The notes under the pieces were generated by a model. It had not been told where the DNA came from. It saw nothing but the letters and a program-made list of their open reading frames with translations, and searched no databases. DNA of 64,000 nt, from contig JAAALK010000285.1 of the NCBI GenBank assembly GCA_019279435.1, positions 29,792,371 to 29,856,370 of the forward strand, read 5' to 3'. Source of the DNA: Zizania palustris. Its lineage: Eukaryota; Streptophyta; Magnoliopsida; Poales; Poaceae. The position numbers and the translations under genes are program-made. Positions within the stretch are counted from its first letter, which is position 1. Every line of letters begins with the position of its first letter. Below, one piece after another: positions 11,968-22,549 of the stretch.

Positions 11968-14900
11968 ATGCCGAAGAAGGCAGTGGCGAAGCCCCTGGTT
12001 TTGGGCTCGAGCTCGGGCTCCGCCCAAGTGCAGGCGGCGGCAGCAGCGGCCGCGGCAGCGAAGCCTGCAGCTAGGCGACTGGGGCCGAGGGACCTTCGGA
12101 CGCCCTCCGACAGGTTCGAGCAGACCCTGGAGATGAGGGCTTCGATTTCCACGGAGGAGTCCGTCCGGAGGGCCTGCGAGGGGAAGATTGCAGCGAAAAT
12201 CCAACTAAGGGTTCCGGAGAAATCAGAGGCCATACCGAAGCCTCGTGCCGACGAAGTGGTGGTGTTTGAAGCCTTCTTCGAGGCCGGCCTCGGACTGCCC
12301 GCAGTGGGGATGCTGAGCGAAGTCCTCAAGGCCTACAACCTCGAGCTTCCTCAGCTCTCGCCCAATGCAGTGGCGAGGTTAGCTGTCTTCGAGTGGGCCA
12401 TGCGGGCCGAATGTTGCGAGGGCCGCGCGGATGTCTTCGTTGCCCTTTACGACGCCAACTGCCAGCCGAAGCCCAGGGAGGGGACGGACCGCGTCAAGAG
12501 GGCGCTGGCCTTCGGCAGCGCCAACTTCCAGCTCCGGAAGGAGTTCCAGGACGCCTTCCCTGCGAGGGCTGTAAACAACAAGTGGTATTCGAGATGGGAT
12601 CAAGAGTGGTTCTACGCTTCTGTCGGCGCGAACTCTCCCCTTCGGAGTACCAACGCCCACATCCTATACCGGCGCGAAGGGGTGGTGAAGACCAGCGAAG
12701 GCCTCCTTCAATCGAGGATCTCGCTGCTCCGAAGGGTGGCGGCGAAGATGAGCATGAGGGACCTCGCGGAGGAGTTCATCACCCTTCGGCTCAGCCCCCT
12801 CGCGCGCTCTTGGCCGGAGGGTCTCTTCCAGGCTTCGGGCCGAGGTGAACTCAGCGAGCTGGCCTTCGACCGCTTCTGTAAGGCTTCGCGCTCTTCTTGC
12901 TTTTAATACTTCGAATGCTTGCTCCTAACTCAACCTTTTCGCGTAGCTGACCTCGACATGAGGACTCCGGAGGAGGCCATCGCGGCGGCGGACCGAGTCG
13001 TCGGGACTCCGACCCCCGAGGAGCAGAACCAGCGCCTCGCCCTGGTGGGGTCCTGGGAGCGCTGGAACAGAGTATGGAGCGCGCTCGACCTCGGAGGGCT
13101 CCCAGCTCTGCCGGACTTCGCCCACCTGGGCACCTCGTCGGCCGGAGCCAAGAGGAAGAGGGGGGACGAGGATGAACCGGACGCCTCGGGGGAGGCTGCG
13201 GCGAAGCCCGCGGCTACTCCGACCCCCAAGAAGGCCGCGAAGCCCCTGGCGGTGAGGACTTCGGAAGAGGCCGACGCGCGCACTCCTACTGCCAAGGAGG
13301 CCACGGATGCCCCGGCGGAACCGACTTCGGGCGCGGAGGCGAATGCGCCAGCTTCGCAGCGAGGGAGCTGGAGGACGCACTTAGCCCCTGGTTCCTTCCA
13401 AGAGATCTCTGATGATGGTAAACCCTTTTTCTTTTTGCATGCTTCCCTTCAATATGCAGGTTTTGACTTGGCTTCCTGCAGAGGACGAAGATGATGCGAG
13501 GCCCACTGTGGCGAAGCCGGCAGGCGAAGGCGGATCGAAGCCCGCCGAAGCGAAATCCGCGGAAGCTTCGAGCAGCAGCAGCAGCAGCGGCAGCAGCAGT
13601 GAGTCGGAGTCCGAGAGCACTTCGTCTGACGGCGAGGGCGGCGGAGGCCGGGCGGTCCCTCGAGGCGAGGAGGATGTCGACGTGGTGGGCCTGAGCCCTG
13701 CCTCGCCGAAGCCCGCGGAGACCACTGTGGCGGTGATTCACCCCTTCAAGCCGAGGGGGGGCGTGACGGCGGCGGCGATCCTCGGCTTCCGCGAGGCCTG
13801 CGCTTCTGCGGAGGAGGGGGACTTGGTGGCCCAGCTTAGCCACCGAGATCCCACGGAGCTCTTCGTTAGCTCGAACGAAGTCCTCATGCGGGTGAGCGGA
13901 GCCCCTTGCAGCTTCGAACTATGCTTGTCCCTTGGTTAATACTTAAGGTTGCTTGAATTCCTGCAGGCCTTCGCACTGAACGCGGCAGCTTCGACTGCTG
14001 CTGACCGGCGGATGGAGTGCCTCGCAGAAGAGAAGGAGGCCCTTCGCCGCGAGGTCCTGGAAGAAGTCGAGAAGCGGAGGCGGGCCGAGGCTTCGGCCGC
14101 TAAGGCGAAGGAAGCCTTGGCCTCGGAGACGGCTCGGCTCCGCGCGGAGCTCCAAGCTTCGAAGGACGCCGAGGCCCGTCATGCGAAGGAGAACGAGGAG
14201 CTCCGCCAGCGGGCTCGGGATCTTGAAAGCTTCGTCGTGGCTAATCTCGGCGAGGCCACTCAGAGTCTGACCGAGGTCCTTGAGAAAATAGGGACCGAGT
14301 GCCGGACTCCGGATTTTGGCGATCAGGACCCGATTGGGGACCGCGCCGACTTCTTGAAGACCGCAGCTTCGGTAGCGGACGAAGCGCTGACGGGCTTCGC
14401 GCTTATGGCCGGTCGCGTCGCCGGTCAAGGGGTGCTGCATATGCTTCACGCCGCAGGGTGCGACCACCTTCGGGCGGCAACCTCCGTGGCCCCCGTGGCC
14501 TTCGGGGGCCCGCACTTGCTGACGCCTCCGGGCGAAGTCCGCGGGGCCTAGCGGCGGCTGCAGGAGCCTTGGAAGGAGCAAGGCTGCGAGGCAGTCCTTG
14601 ACCTCATGAAGGCCCTTCGACAACGCCAGTTCAAGGGGCCCGTCGACTCGGACAAGCCTTCGACCTCGACAACTCCGCCTCCGAAGGTGTAGATCTCCTT
14701 AGGCTTCCTTGTAATACCTAGCTGTAGGCTTTGTAAAAACTTATCAGTTTATTAATATGAATGCGGGGGTTTTTTATACCTGCCCAGGCTTAGCCTTCGA
14801 GCATAGACCTCGAAGTCCTCGAGGACTCTGAAGGGCTTCGACAACTGTGGGCGATTCTTGAAGTAGCTAGGTCCGAAGGCCCCCCTCGGTTTAAGCTTCC

Positions 14901-15252
14901 GAGGGGGCCTAGGGGCGAAGCCATCTCCGAAATAGCTCAGGATTTGCTAGCCGCTGTGAAGGCGGAGCCCCTTCAGAGCCCTTTACCTTTGCCTTCGCGA
15001 GTGGCCTTAGCGAGCGACGAAGCCCTAGACTTTTCTGCCTTCGACACGGCTCCGCCTGCTTCGCGAACCTGGAGCAACCTGCAAAGCGGAAGCCGAAACT
15101 TGTGGGCTTCGGAGCCTGGACGGGCCGGTCGAGGGAGAGCGGGCTCCGACGAGGCAACATCCAGCCGAGGGGGCCCCCGCCGAAGGAGAGGCAAGCGAGG
15201 GTTGGGGCCTCGCACTCGGTTCTTTTTAGGCTTAGACACAGATTACTCGTAG
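11968..15252 (+). CDS. Five-exon antisense gene in element F, gypsy-type transposon domain (PF04195-like), one nonsense codon
   Basis: Exons: 11968-12877, 12947-13417, 13482-13891, 13967-14686 and 14794-15252. All introns are GT-AG, with phases 1, 1, 0, 0, the same as in element E. The total is 2970 bp (989 codons plus stop). The protein has an Ala-rich N terminus. From residue about 97 (EVVVFEAFFEAGLGLP) comes the domain Pfam calls putative gypsy-type transposon, with LSPNAVARLAVFEW and later MSMRDLAEEF. An acidic/Ser-rich linker (exons 2-3), a long Glu/Arg/Ala coiled coil (exon 4) and an exon-5 tail ending FFLGLDTDYS follow. Exon 4 carries TAG at 14549 where the E copy has Trp. The function is unknown; extra antisense ORFs are known in Tat-lineage elements such as Grande. 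Whether exon 5 is spliced on or exon 4 ends at GTGTAG is untested. Confidence 0.72.
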
Positions 15253-16035
15253 TTTTGTTTTCGAAGCATGTTTGTAACATACTTCTCAATCGTCCTTTAA
15301 TGAACGGAGTTTATTATACCTGCATACTTTGTTTATATGTTTCGCATTGTTTGGCTTCGAACGCTTAGCTTGTTACGCTCGTACGGCGCATTACACTCGC
15401 ACACCTCGCATACATTCTTCCCCCCTTTTGCTCGTGGCAGTTAGGGACTTAACCGTTGCTGGTGCGGGCAAAAAATAAACATGCGAAGGGGTGCGCTTTT
15501 TCGGCGGCTTCGGATATTTGGATTTGTACCGAGCGAGGGCCTCTTACGGGCTCCGAACGCATCAATTTGGTGCGGAGCAAGGCTTCCGCATACCCAATTT
15601 GAGCGAAGCATGCTTCGGCATGCCGGGGTTTGGACGCTGTGCATGAGCGGGGCTCTGAAACGCACTTAGATTATGGCGAAGTATGACTTCGAGACGCTTA
15701 GGCGTATAGTATATGAACACGCGAAGCCAGGCTTCGGAGCGTGTTTAGATAATGAAGCAAGGCTTCAGAACTTGGTCCTGTAATGAGAAGGATATTTGGT
15801 GTGGATTCACCGAACCTGTGATAGTGTGAGCCACCTTCGACTCCGAGCCACCTTCGACTCTGGGTCACCTTAGACCCTGGGATGCTTCGGGTGCGGAACC
15901 CGGAATCCCTGGGATGCTTCGGGCGCGGAGCCCGGAATCCCTGGACGCGTCGGGCCAGTGGCCCGGAGTCCTTTTAGCCCACTGCTACGGGCCTGGGGGC
16001 ACTGTGTAGCCTTCGGAGGGGTACTCCGGGTTTTA
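15253..16035. other. Noncoding interior of F between the antisense gene and the hairpin array
   Basis: No supportable gene. It holds the antisense gene's 3' flank (an AT-rich stretch near 15290-15350), scattered CGAAG...CTTCG inverted pairs, and short direct repeats near 15830-15960 built on CACCTTCGACTC and CTGGGATGCTTCGGG. Confidence 0.6.
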
Positions 16036-16296
16036 TAAAGCGAAGCAAGGCTTCGGTTTTAAATAAGGCGAAGCATGGCTTCGGGTTTAAATAAGGTGAA
16101 GCATGGCTTCGTGTTTAAATAAGGCGAAGCATGGCTTCGGATTCTGAATAAGGCGAAGCATTGCTTCGGTTTTTCAATAAGATGGAGCAAAAGTTTGTAT
16201 TCAAGGGCGAAGCAGGGCTTCGGTACTAAGGTGAAGCAGGGCTTCGGCTTTAAGGCGAAGCAGGACTTCGGCCTTAAGGCGAAGCAGGGCTTCGAG
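16036..16296. repeat. Micro-hairpin array CGAAGC-N3-GCTTCG in the F leader
   Basis: About ten closely spaced copies of a 15-mer such as CGAAGCATGGCTTCG or CGAAGCAGGGCTTCG, each a 6-bp perfect inverted repeat around 3 nt, separated by TTTAAATAAGG-type or TAAGG-type spacers. In the element's sense it lies about 300 nt downstream of the primer site, in the 5' leader. Confidence 0.85.
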
Positions 16297-16580
16297 CTTA
16301 TATTAATGTAATTGCAGATTGGAGCATCGAGGTAAGGCTTCGAGCCGTACATACCTTGTAGCCCTTGGGGCTTTGGCGGCCTTCGAAATGTGGAGCGGAG
16401 CCCCTTGCCGGGGAGTGGGCTCCGGTATGTGAAGGATGGAGGAAGGCGAAGGCGGCCTTCGAGCTGCACCCGAAGCCCCTTGGCGGAGGGTGCGCGAAGC
16501 AAGAACGCCTCGAAGCTCCCCCCTCAGGCGCACTTCGGGTTTTAGGCAGTGGTAGAGAACTTCAGCTTCTAGGACTAAGT

Positions 16581-16597
16581 CCCCACGGACGGCGCCA
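16581..16597 (-). promoter_or_regulatory. Primer binding site of element F
   Basis: Minus strand TGGCGCCGTCCGTGGGG, 2 nt inside the LTR, identical to E (33461-33477). The first nine bases fit a tRNA-Asp 3' end; the remainder does not, so the primer tRNA is not settled. Confidence 0.8.
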
Positions 16598-16599
16598 AC

Positions 16600-17918
16600 T
16601 GTTGGAACAATTGCGTTAGTTCCAGCAGGTTTTTCTATGGTGGAGTATGATGTGGAGAGTGAACCTCGATGGGTTCTCACAGGGAGAGATAGGGTTTATA
16701 CTGGTTCGGGCCTCCCCTAGGGGATAATAACCCTACGTCCAGTTTGTAGTGGATTTGGCATGGTGTGCCTTGATGTGAAGAGGATAACCCCAGGGTCTCA
16801 TGGCCCCCTGGCGCATGTGTCCGTTACAAGGGCTTGGCCCTGCTTTTATAGGCACGCAGGCCAGAGGAAAAGACTGGAATGCCCCCCTATGAGTCCTTGG
16901 CTCATAGGGGCAGAGAGGGGAAAAAGGAGCTAGCTACGGTACAAAAGGTGCCAGGCAACTTTACAGCTTTACTGACATGTCAGGCTGCGCCAGGCTTTGA
17001 TCAGCTAAAAGGTAAACCGAAGGCAGAGGCCGAGGAGAAGGCTTCGGAGTGCACCCCAGAGGGGAGCTTCGCAACATGCTCCGGAGGGTGGCCTCCGGGC
17101 TTGGCTCCGGAGGGTGGCCTCCGGGCTTGGCTCTCGGAGGGTGGCCTCCGGACTTGGCTCCGGAGGGTGGCCTCCGGACTTGGCTCCGGAGGGTGGCCTC
17201 CGGGCTTGGCTCTCGGAGGGTGGCCTCCGGACTTGACTCCCGGAGGGTGGCCTCCGGGCTTGGCTCTCGGAGGGTGGCCTCCGGGCTTGGCTCTCGGAGG
17301 ACGGCCTCCGGGCTTGGCTCTCGGAGGGTGGCCTCCGGACTTGGCTCCGGAGGGTGGCCTCCGGGCTTGGCTCTCGGAGGGTGGCCTCCGGACTTGACTC
17401 CCGGAGGGTGGCCTCCGGACTTGGCTCCCAGAGGGTGGCCTCCGGACTTGGCTCCGGAGGGTGGCCTCCGGACTTGGCTCCCGGAGGGTGGCCTCCGGAC
17501 TTGGCTCCCAGAGGGTGGCCTCCGGACTTGGCTCCGGAGGGTGGCCTCCGGGCTTGGCTCTCGGAGGGTGGCCTCCGGACTTGGCTCCGGAGGGTGGCCT
17601 CCGGGCTTGACTCCCGGAGGGTGGCCTCCGGACTAGACTCCCGGAGGGTGGCCTCCGGACTTGGCTCCCGGAGGGTGGCCTCCGGGCTTGGCTCCCGGAG
17701 GGTGGCCTCCAGCGCCCTGCGCCAGGGCCCGAATTGGGGGCTCCGGGCCGGACCTCCTGGTTGAGGGCTCCGCAGCTACGGGCCCCGAAAGGCACATTGG
17801 GACCTGGAAACAATACTTAGAGGGAAAACAGGCTCCGACAGTACCTGGCTCTGGGCCGAAGGCTGTCGGAGGCTGACGTCATTTGGCCCCTGCTTAAGGG
17901 GAATATACTCCCCCAACA
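16600..17918 (-). repeat. 5' LTR of element F (1319 bp)
   Basis: Same ends as the 3' LTR. A minus-strand TATAAAAGC lies at about 16843-16850 as the likely promoter, and TGACGTCA at 17874-17881 is far upstream of it. Apart from repeat copy number I see only single-base differences from the 3' LTR. Confidence 0.93.
17081..17712. repeat. 26-27-bp GC-rich tandem array in F 5' LTR (about 24 units)
   Basis: Same unit as at 10653-11312, with fewer copies and a different order of variants at its left end. Open frames here are repeat artefacts. Confidence 0.92.
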
Positions 17919-18180
17919 GAAACTATCTGGTATTATAAACAAGGTTATACACGGTAAAGTGCTGCAGGGTAGATGGATAAGCTGAACATCCAATCAATCA
18001 TGTCTTCCTGCTTCGAGGCCTCCTGCTTCCCTTCGGAGGGTTCTCTATGACTTCGCGCCGTGGCAGCCTTCGGCCGTGTCGATGTATGCTTCGAACAGCA
18101 GTCCGCCACCTTCGGGATCTTCACTAAGCCCACGGAGGGTTAGTCTTTAAGTCTTGGAAATAGAGTAATTTCCCCCAACA
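17919..18180 (-). repeat. 3' LTR of element E, proximal part
   Basis: Continues the LTR split by F; 17919-17923 is the second GAAAC copy. Ends CCCCCAACA at 18180. Matches 33715-33976 with three substitutions. Confidence 0.92.
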
Positions 18181-18192
18181 GTAGCCCCTCGA
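18181..18192 (-). promoter_or_regulatory. Polypurine tract of element E
   Basis: Minus strand TCGAGGGGCTAC directly against the LTR start TGTTGGGGGA. It fixes E as minus-oriented. Confidence 0.75.
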
Positions 18193-18572
18193 ATACGCCT
18201 TTCTGTAGATAACCTGTTTTAGAAAGAAGGCAGTATACGAAAGGAATATTTCTAGTTTTTGAGGCTTAAAGGGGTTTTGAAGATGTTGTGACTTAGCCCA
18301 GGATTTTGGGTCCAACATTTTTAGAACCTTCGTCTTCGAGTTTTGGGACAGTGATAGAACTCCCTGGGAATGAAACGGTTTCGGAGGGCAAACGTCGTGG
18401 GGTACCGTCAAAGCGACCGTTACGGCGTAAATAGCCGTTACCCTCTGTAAAAAAGGTAACGGTCGATTTCTTCAGCGGTTCATACGCCGTTCCAGTGACC
18501 GGACCCACTTGTCGGTGACAGGGGCAGGATCTGTAAAGTGAAACTACCCGAAGAGCAGTACTGGTCGTATGG
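18193..18572. other. Upstream region of the E antisense gene
   Basis: No coding signal. It lies between the polypurine tract and the antisense TATA box. It contains a direct repeat of the motif CCGTTAC (18416-18470), with GTAACGG near it, which may be promoter elements. Confidence 0.45.
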
Positions 18573-18581
18573 TTATAAAAA
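18573..18581 (+). promoter_or_regulatory. TATA box of the E antisense gene
   Basis: TTATAAAAA on the plus strand, 104 bp before the ATG at 18677, in the element interior and antisense to gag-pol. Confidence 0.6.
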
Positions 18582-18676
18582 GGGGAAAACAGAGATTAAC
18601 CGAGAGCTTTTACCGCATTCACCACCTGCAATTCCCCTTTCCTCCAATCTTCCAACTCCTTGATCATTTGAGAACG

Positions 18677-21600
18677 ATGGCGAGAACTAGCCACACCACT
18701 CCCGCAGCGGCCAATACCTTGGCACAGAGACAGGCGTGGGCTGCTTCGGCAGCGGCGGTAATGGCGGGAGGTCCGAGCGGTGCTTGGCCCAAGAACCCTC
18801 GGGCGCTCCGCCCGCCTTCCAAGAAGAAGATTGCGCAAAGCTTCATCATCGGCTAGTCTTTGAGTACTACTGAGTCAATAGAAGAGGCAGTGGAAGGAAA
18901 GCTGGGAACGGGAATGAGGACCCGAGTTCCAGGGGCAGAATCAACCCCGCGACCACGAAGCGGAGAGGTGGTGGTCTTCGAAGCCTTTTTCGAGGCAGGA
19001 TTGGGACTGCCGGCTGTGGACTTCTTGGCAGAGGTGCTGGATCTGTTCCACATAACCCTGCCTCAACTATCCCCCAACGCGATCGTCCGCCTGGCTGTCT
19101 TCGAGTGGGCGCTTCGGGCGGAGGGATGCGAAGGCCGCTCTGAAATCTTCGCGGCGACCCACGAGGCCATCTGCCAACCGAAGCCTCAAGACGGGCCAGG
19201 GGATTCCAAGGTGACGATAGCCTTCGGCAGCGTCAACTTCCAGCTGCGGAGGGAGCATGCTCTTCATTTCCCTGCCAAAGCCATAAACGACCGATGGTAC
19301 ACAAACTGGATACTTCGGTGGTTCTACGCCGAAGTCGGAGAGGACTCTCCTCTCTCGGGCCCTCTGCAAGAGATCTGGTTCCGGAAGGAGGCCGACATCT
19401 CCCCGAACCCTAGCTTGCTTACGACGAGGCTAGGGTTGCTTGCTTCAGTGGCCCGCCGCATGAGCATGCGCGATCTGGCCGAGGAGTTCGTCGGTCTTCG
19501 GATTCCTCCCCTCGGAGCCAACTGGCCGATCGTATTCCCACAAGCCTTGGAGGGGGACCTCCGAAACATAGGTACACCTTTTTCCTGCTACATCATATTA
19601 TATGAACAGATTAGTCACACTCATACTTTCATACCTCTTTCTTTCAGCAGCGCCTTTGGCATTAGCTCCGGATGACATAGTCTGGGCCACCGAATGAATT
19701 CTCGGAGCTCCTTCGGTGGCCGAGAGGCAGAGAAGGCTGGAGTTGGTGGGGAGTTGGGAGCGATCCAAGAAAGTTGGTAAGCAGCCGCTTCAGAAGAAGG
19801 CAGCGAAGCAACCTCCTCACTTGATGCCTGCTTCGTCTTCTTCGTCGCTAGACGAGTGGAGCCCATCTCCCGAAGAGGCAAAAGACTCCGAAGGTGCGAC
19901 GGCGAAGGCTTTCGAGGCCTACCTCCTGGTTGACGAAGATATGGAGGAGGTTCCCCCAAACATCTCCGTCAGGGAGGGGGTTAGCGTAACTCCAACGACT
20001 CCTCCCGCACCCGTCGCCGTGCCGGTGGAATTGGACTCTACTCCTGACCTGCCCTCGCTCGAAGCGGTCCCTGCGGAGACTGCAACTCCGACGGAGGATA
20101 CCGAGGGCAGGACCTCGGGGGATGACTTCGCCAATATCTTCCAGATGTACGAAGTCTTGGAGGATCCGGCGATCCTTCCTCAAGAAGCTCTCAGAGGTAT
20201 TTTTCAGAAGCTCCTCCTTCTTTGTCAACACTCGCCTGCTATCTGTAAAACATGCTTATTAATCTTGTTATTGAAGTAGTTACCTCTTCGGGTACCGAAG
20301 CTTTGGTGGCGCCGGAAGTCCCTGCTTCTTCGGAGACGGCTATCCGAGCGGACCCTTCTGCTCCTCTGGGGGCTCCGAGCCTGGTGGCAGAGAACGTGTC
20401 CTTCGGGGCGGACGACGTGCTTCCCGGGACAGAGTTGGCTCCGGCCGCGGCCACCTCGACCACTGAAGTTGCCTCCGACAACGTGGTTCCGGACAGAGAG
20501 GTGGCGGCCGGGGGTCTGAGTGCTCTTGCTTCTCCCCCCTTCGTGCCGGGGAGGGGTAAGAGCATTTCTAGCCTCGGCCTTCATCCTGGCCAAACCGCAC
20601 CCTCCGTCGGTAATTCGGAGGACGAGGCCGCAGCGGACGACACCCGAGCTTTGTCTTGGCTTCCTCTACTGGCTCCTTTCTTCGAGCATCGGAGCGGCCT
20701 TCGAAGACTCCTGGAGACCCTGGCTGAGAGGAGCCAAGATATTGCTAACTCGGAGTTGATCTCCGCCTTGAGCGAGACTAGGGCTTCAACCCTCAACACG
20801 GCCCTCGAAAGGGCTGCCCTTCAGGTATGAAAAAGACACCACAGTTGTTATATTTTAATGGTCCTAACTTCTTTAGTGCTTACCTAGTTTTCCTTGCAGC
20901 AATTTGCCCTGGCTAGAGCGGCAGCGACTTCCAACGAGGTCGAAATTAATCGACTCAACCGGAAGGTCACTACCCTCCAGACGGCCCTCAATGACTCCAC
21001 CGGGAGGTCCCTCAGACTGGAGGAAGAAGTTTTGGAGGAACGGAAGGTTAGGGCAGCATCTGACGAAGCCCTCGAAGCCCTCCGTTCGTCAGCCCAGGAA
21101 GCCGAAGCTGAACGCGTTGTCCTCCGCGCGGAGGTCGAAAAGCTTCGTCAGGACGCAGCTACCTCGAACGCACAGTTGGTGGAGCTTCAAGGGGCTCTTA
21201 GCCAAGCAATGGCTCACAAGAGTTCTTTGATGCTCCGGGTGGCCGCAGTGGACGCGACTGTTGCGAACCTAGAAGCGGCAGAGAGGAAAAATTCCAGTAC
21301 TGCTGACCGTACCTTGGAAGCTCTTCAGGGTACGTTGGAGTACTTCGGCACTATGTGCCCTTCATCCTCTGCCGCAGCCTACGAGCCACTCGACCGAAAG
21401 CTGACGAGGATCCAAGTTGCTTCGTCACTGATGATGAACTCCGACATTCGGTACGGGGAGATCTCCGGACAGTGTGCTGGCATCGGGGTTCTTCGTCACC
21501 TTGAATCTCTTCGGATTCCTCTTGGCTCGGTTGGAAGCTCGTCCCCTGGAGGCTTCGCGGATGATGACTTGCTGCGGCCATCTTCGGAGGTGGCTTCGGC

Positions 21601-22318
21601 TTGGGAATCCTTCCGATCAGCCTGGAAGATGGACCACAAGGTCGCTGCTAAGGCCTGGATCGACGAGGCCCGCCGGCAGAAGCAAGCTCAAACGAAGCCA
21701 CCACTCCCAGCTTCGCCAGCCCCTCCAGTTCCAGCTCCGCCAGCCGACCCGCAGGTCTAGCCGCTTAGGACTGCTGTGTACCTGTGGCCTTGTAAACCTT
21801 GTTTTATTAATGAAAAAGTTATAAATAGTACTTGTCTTGGGTGTTCTGCTCTTTTTTAGGTTTTGTCATGCCCTTCGAGCCCTGACTTCGAACTTCTGGA
21901 AACTACCGCCGAGCTTCGAAAGGAGTGGGCAGTCCTTGAGAGTTTGAGACCTTACCGCCGCTCCCGCTTCTCTGTTCCTCGCGGAGACAGGGGGGAGGTT
22001 ACCCTTGAAGTACGAAGGGTCGTTTTATCTTATATTAAAGAGGAAGAGAAGGCGGAGGGGTCTTCATCTTCCGAACCTATTGACTGGTCCGACTCGGAGT
22101 ACCAAGCCGAAAACCTTGCCGAGGCAGGCTCCGAAAGGCTCTTGACATGGGCTGAACTTCAGGAGGAGCAGAAGAAACTGCGAGCTTCGAGAGAAAAGAG
22201 AAGTGCCCGGCCTAAAAAGACGACTTCAAGCTTCGAAGAGCAAAGTAGCCGCAGGGGTAGCTCTAGGGGTCGAAAGGGTCTCCGTTTTTATTTGGGTTTA
22301 GATAACAATTTTTCTTGA
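18677..22318 (+). pseudogene. Five-exon antisense gene in element E, PF04195-like domain, two nonsense codons
   Basis: Exons: 18677-19571, 19648-20196, 20280-20824, 20900-21754 and 21860-22318. Introns are GT-AG with phases 1, 1, 0, 0. The total is 3303 bp (1100 codons plus stop). The gypsy-type transposon domain starts at residue about 97 (EVVVFEAFFEAGLGLP), the same place as in F, with LSPNAIVRLAVFEW and MSMRDLAEEF downstream. LELVGSWER in exon 2 matches LALVGSWER in F. Exon 4 is a long coiled coil. Exon 5 is 459 bp, exactly as in F, shares RGxRGE, and ends FYLGLDNNFS. Stops are TAG at 18854 and TGA at 19695. Exon 4 runs into GTCTAG, which can be read as a stop or as a splice donor. It converges on pol across the 118-bp array. 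Confidence 0.72.
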
Positions 22319-22549
22319 TGTATGAGTATAATATTTTAATGTGGGATGCTTCGACAGTATGCCGTGTGACTCCTATCCTCCTACCCCCCTTGTGGGTGGC
22401 GGAGCCTTTATCATACAAAAAGGGTTCGCTAGGCACAATGATTGTCCGAACGCCTGCATGCTTCGAACTTGCACATCCCATCATCAAAGTTTTTATTATT
22501 ATTATTTTTTACGTATCCTAACAAGCCAGAACCTGGAATCTGTAGTGTG
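22319..22549. other. AT-rich 3' flank of the E antisense gene
   Basis: Contains a TATTATTATTATT run near 22495 and no coding signal. It leads into the 118-bp array. Confidence 0.4.

Larger units (their letters stand above)
10174..17918 (-). mobile_element. Non-autonomous Tat-related element F (7.7 kb), no gag-pol
   Basis: A complete element with LTRs at 16600-17918 (5') and 10174-11520 (3') and target duplication GAAAC. It lies inside the 3' LTR of E. Its orientation is set by the primer site at 16581-16597 and the polypurine tract at 11521-11532. The 5.1-kb interior contains no gag, protease, RT or integrase on either strand. It holds only the five-exon antisense gene (11968-15252), a hairpin-rich leader and noncoding DNA. 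The primer site is identical to that of E over 17 nt, the polypurine tract is the same, and the leader near 16450-16500 resembles that of E near 33325-33380 (GGCCTTCGAGCTGCAC then a GGGTGCGCG block). It probably depends on an E-like helper. The LTRs are nearly identical apart from repeat copy number, so it is young. Confidence 0.9.

Noticed and set aside
11865..14623. Minus-strand open frames opposite the F antisense gene
   Set aside because: Shadow frames of high-GC coding DNA; they ignore the conserved exon structure shared with E.
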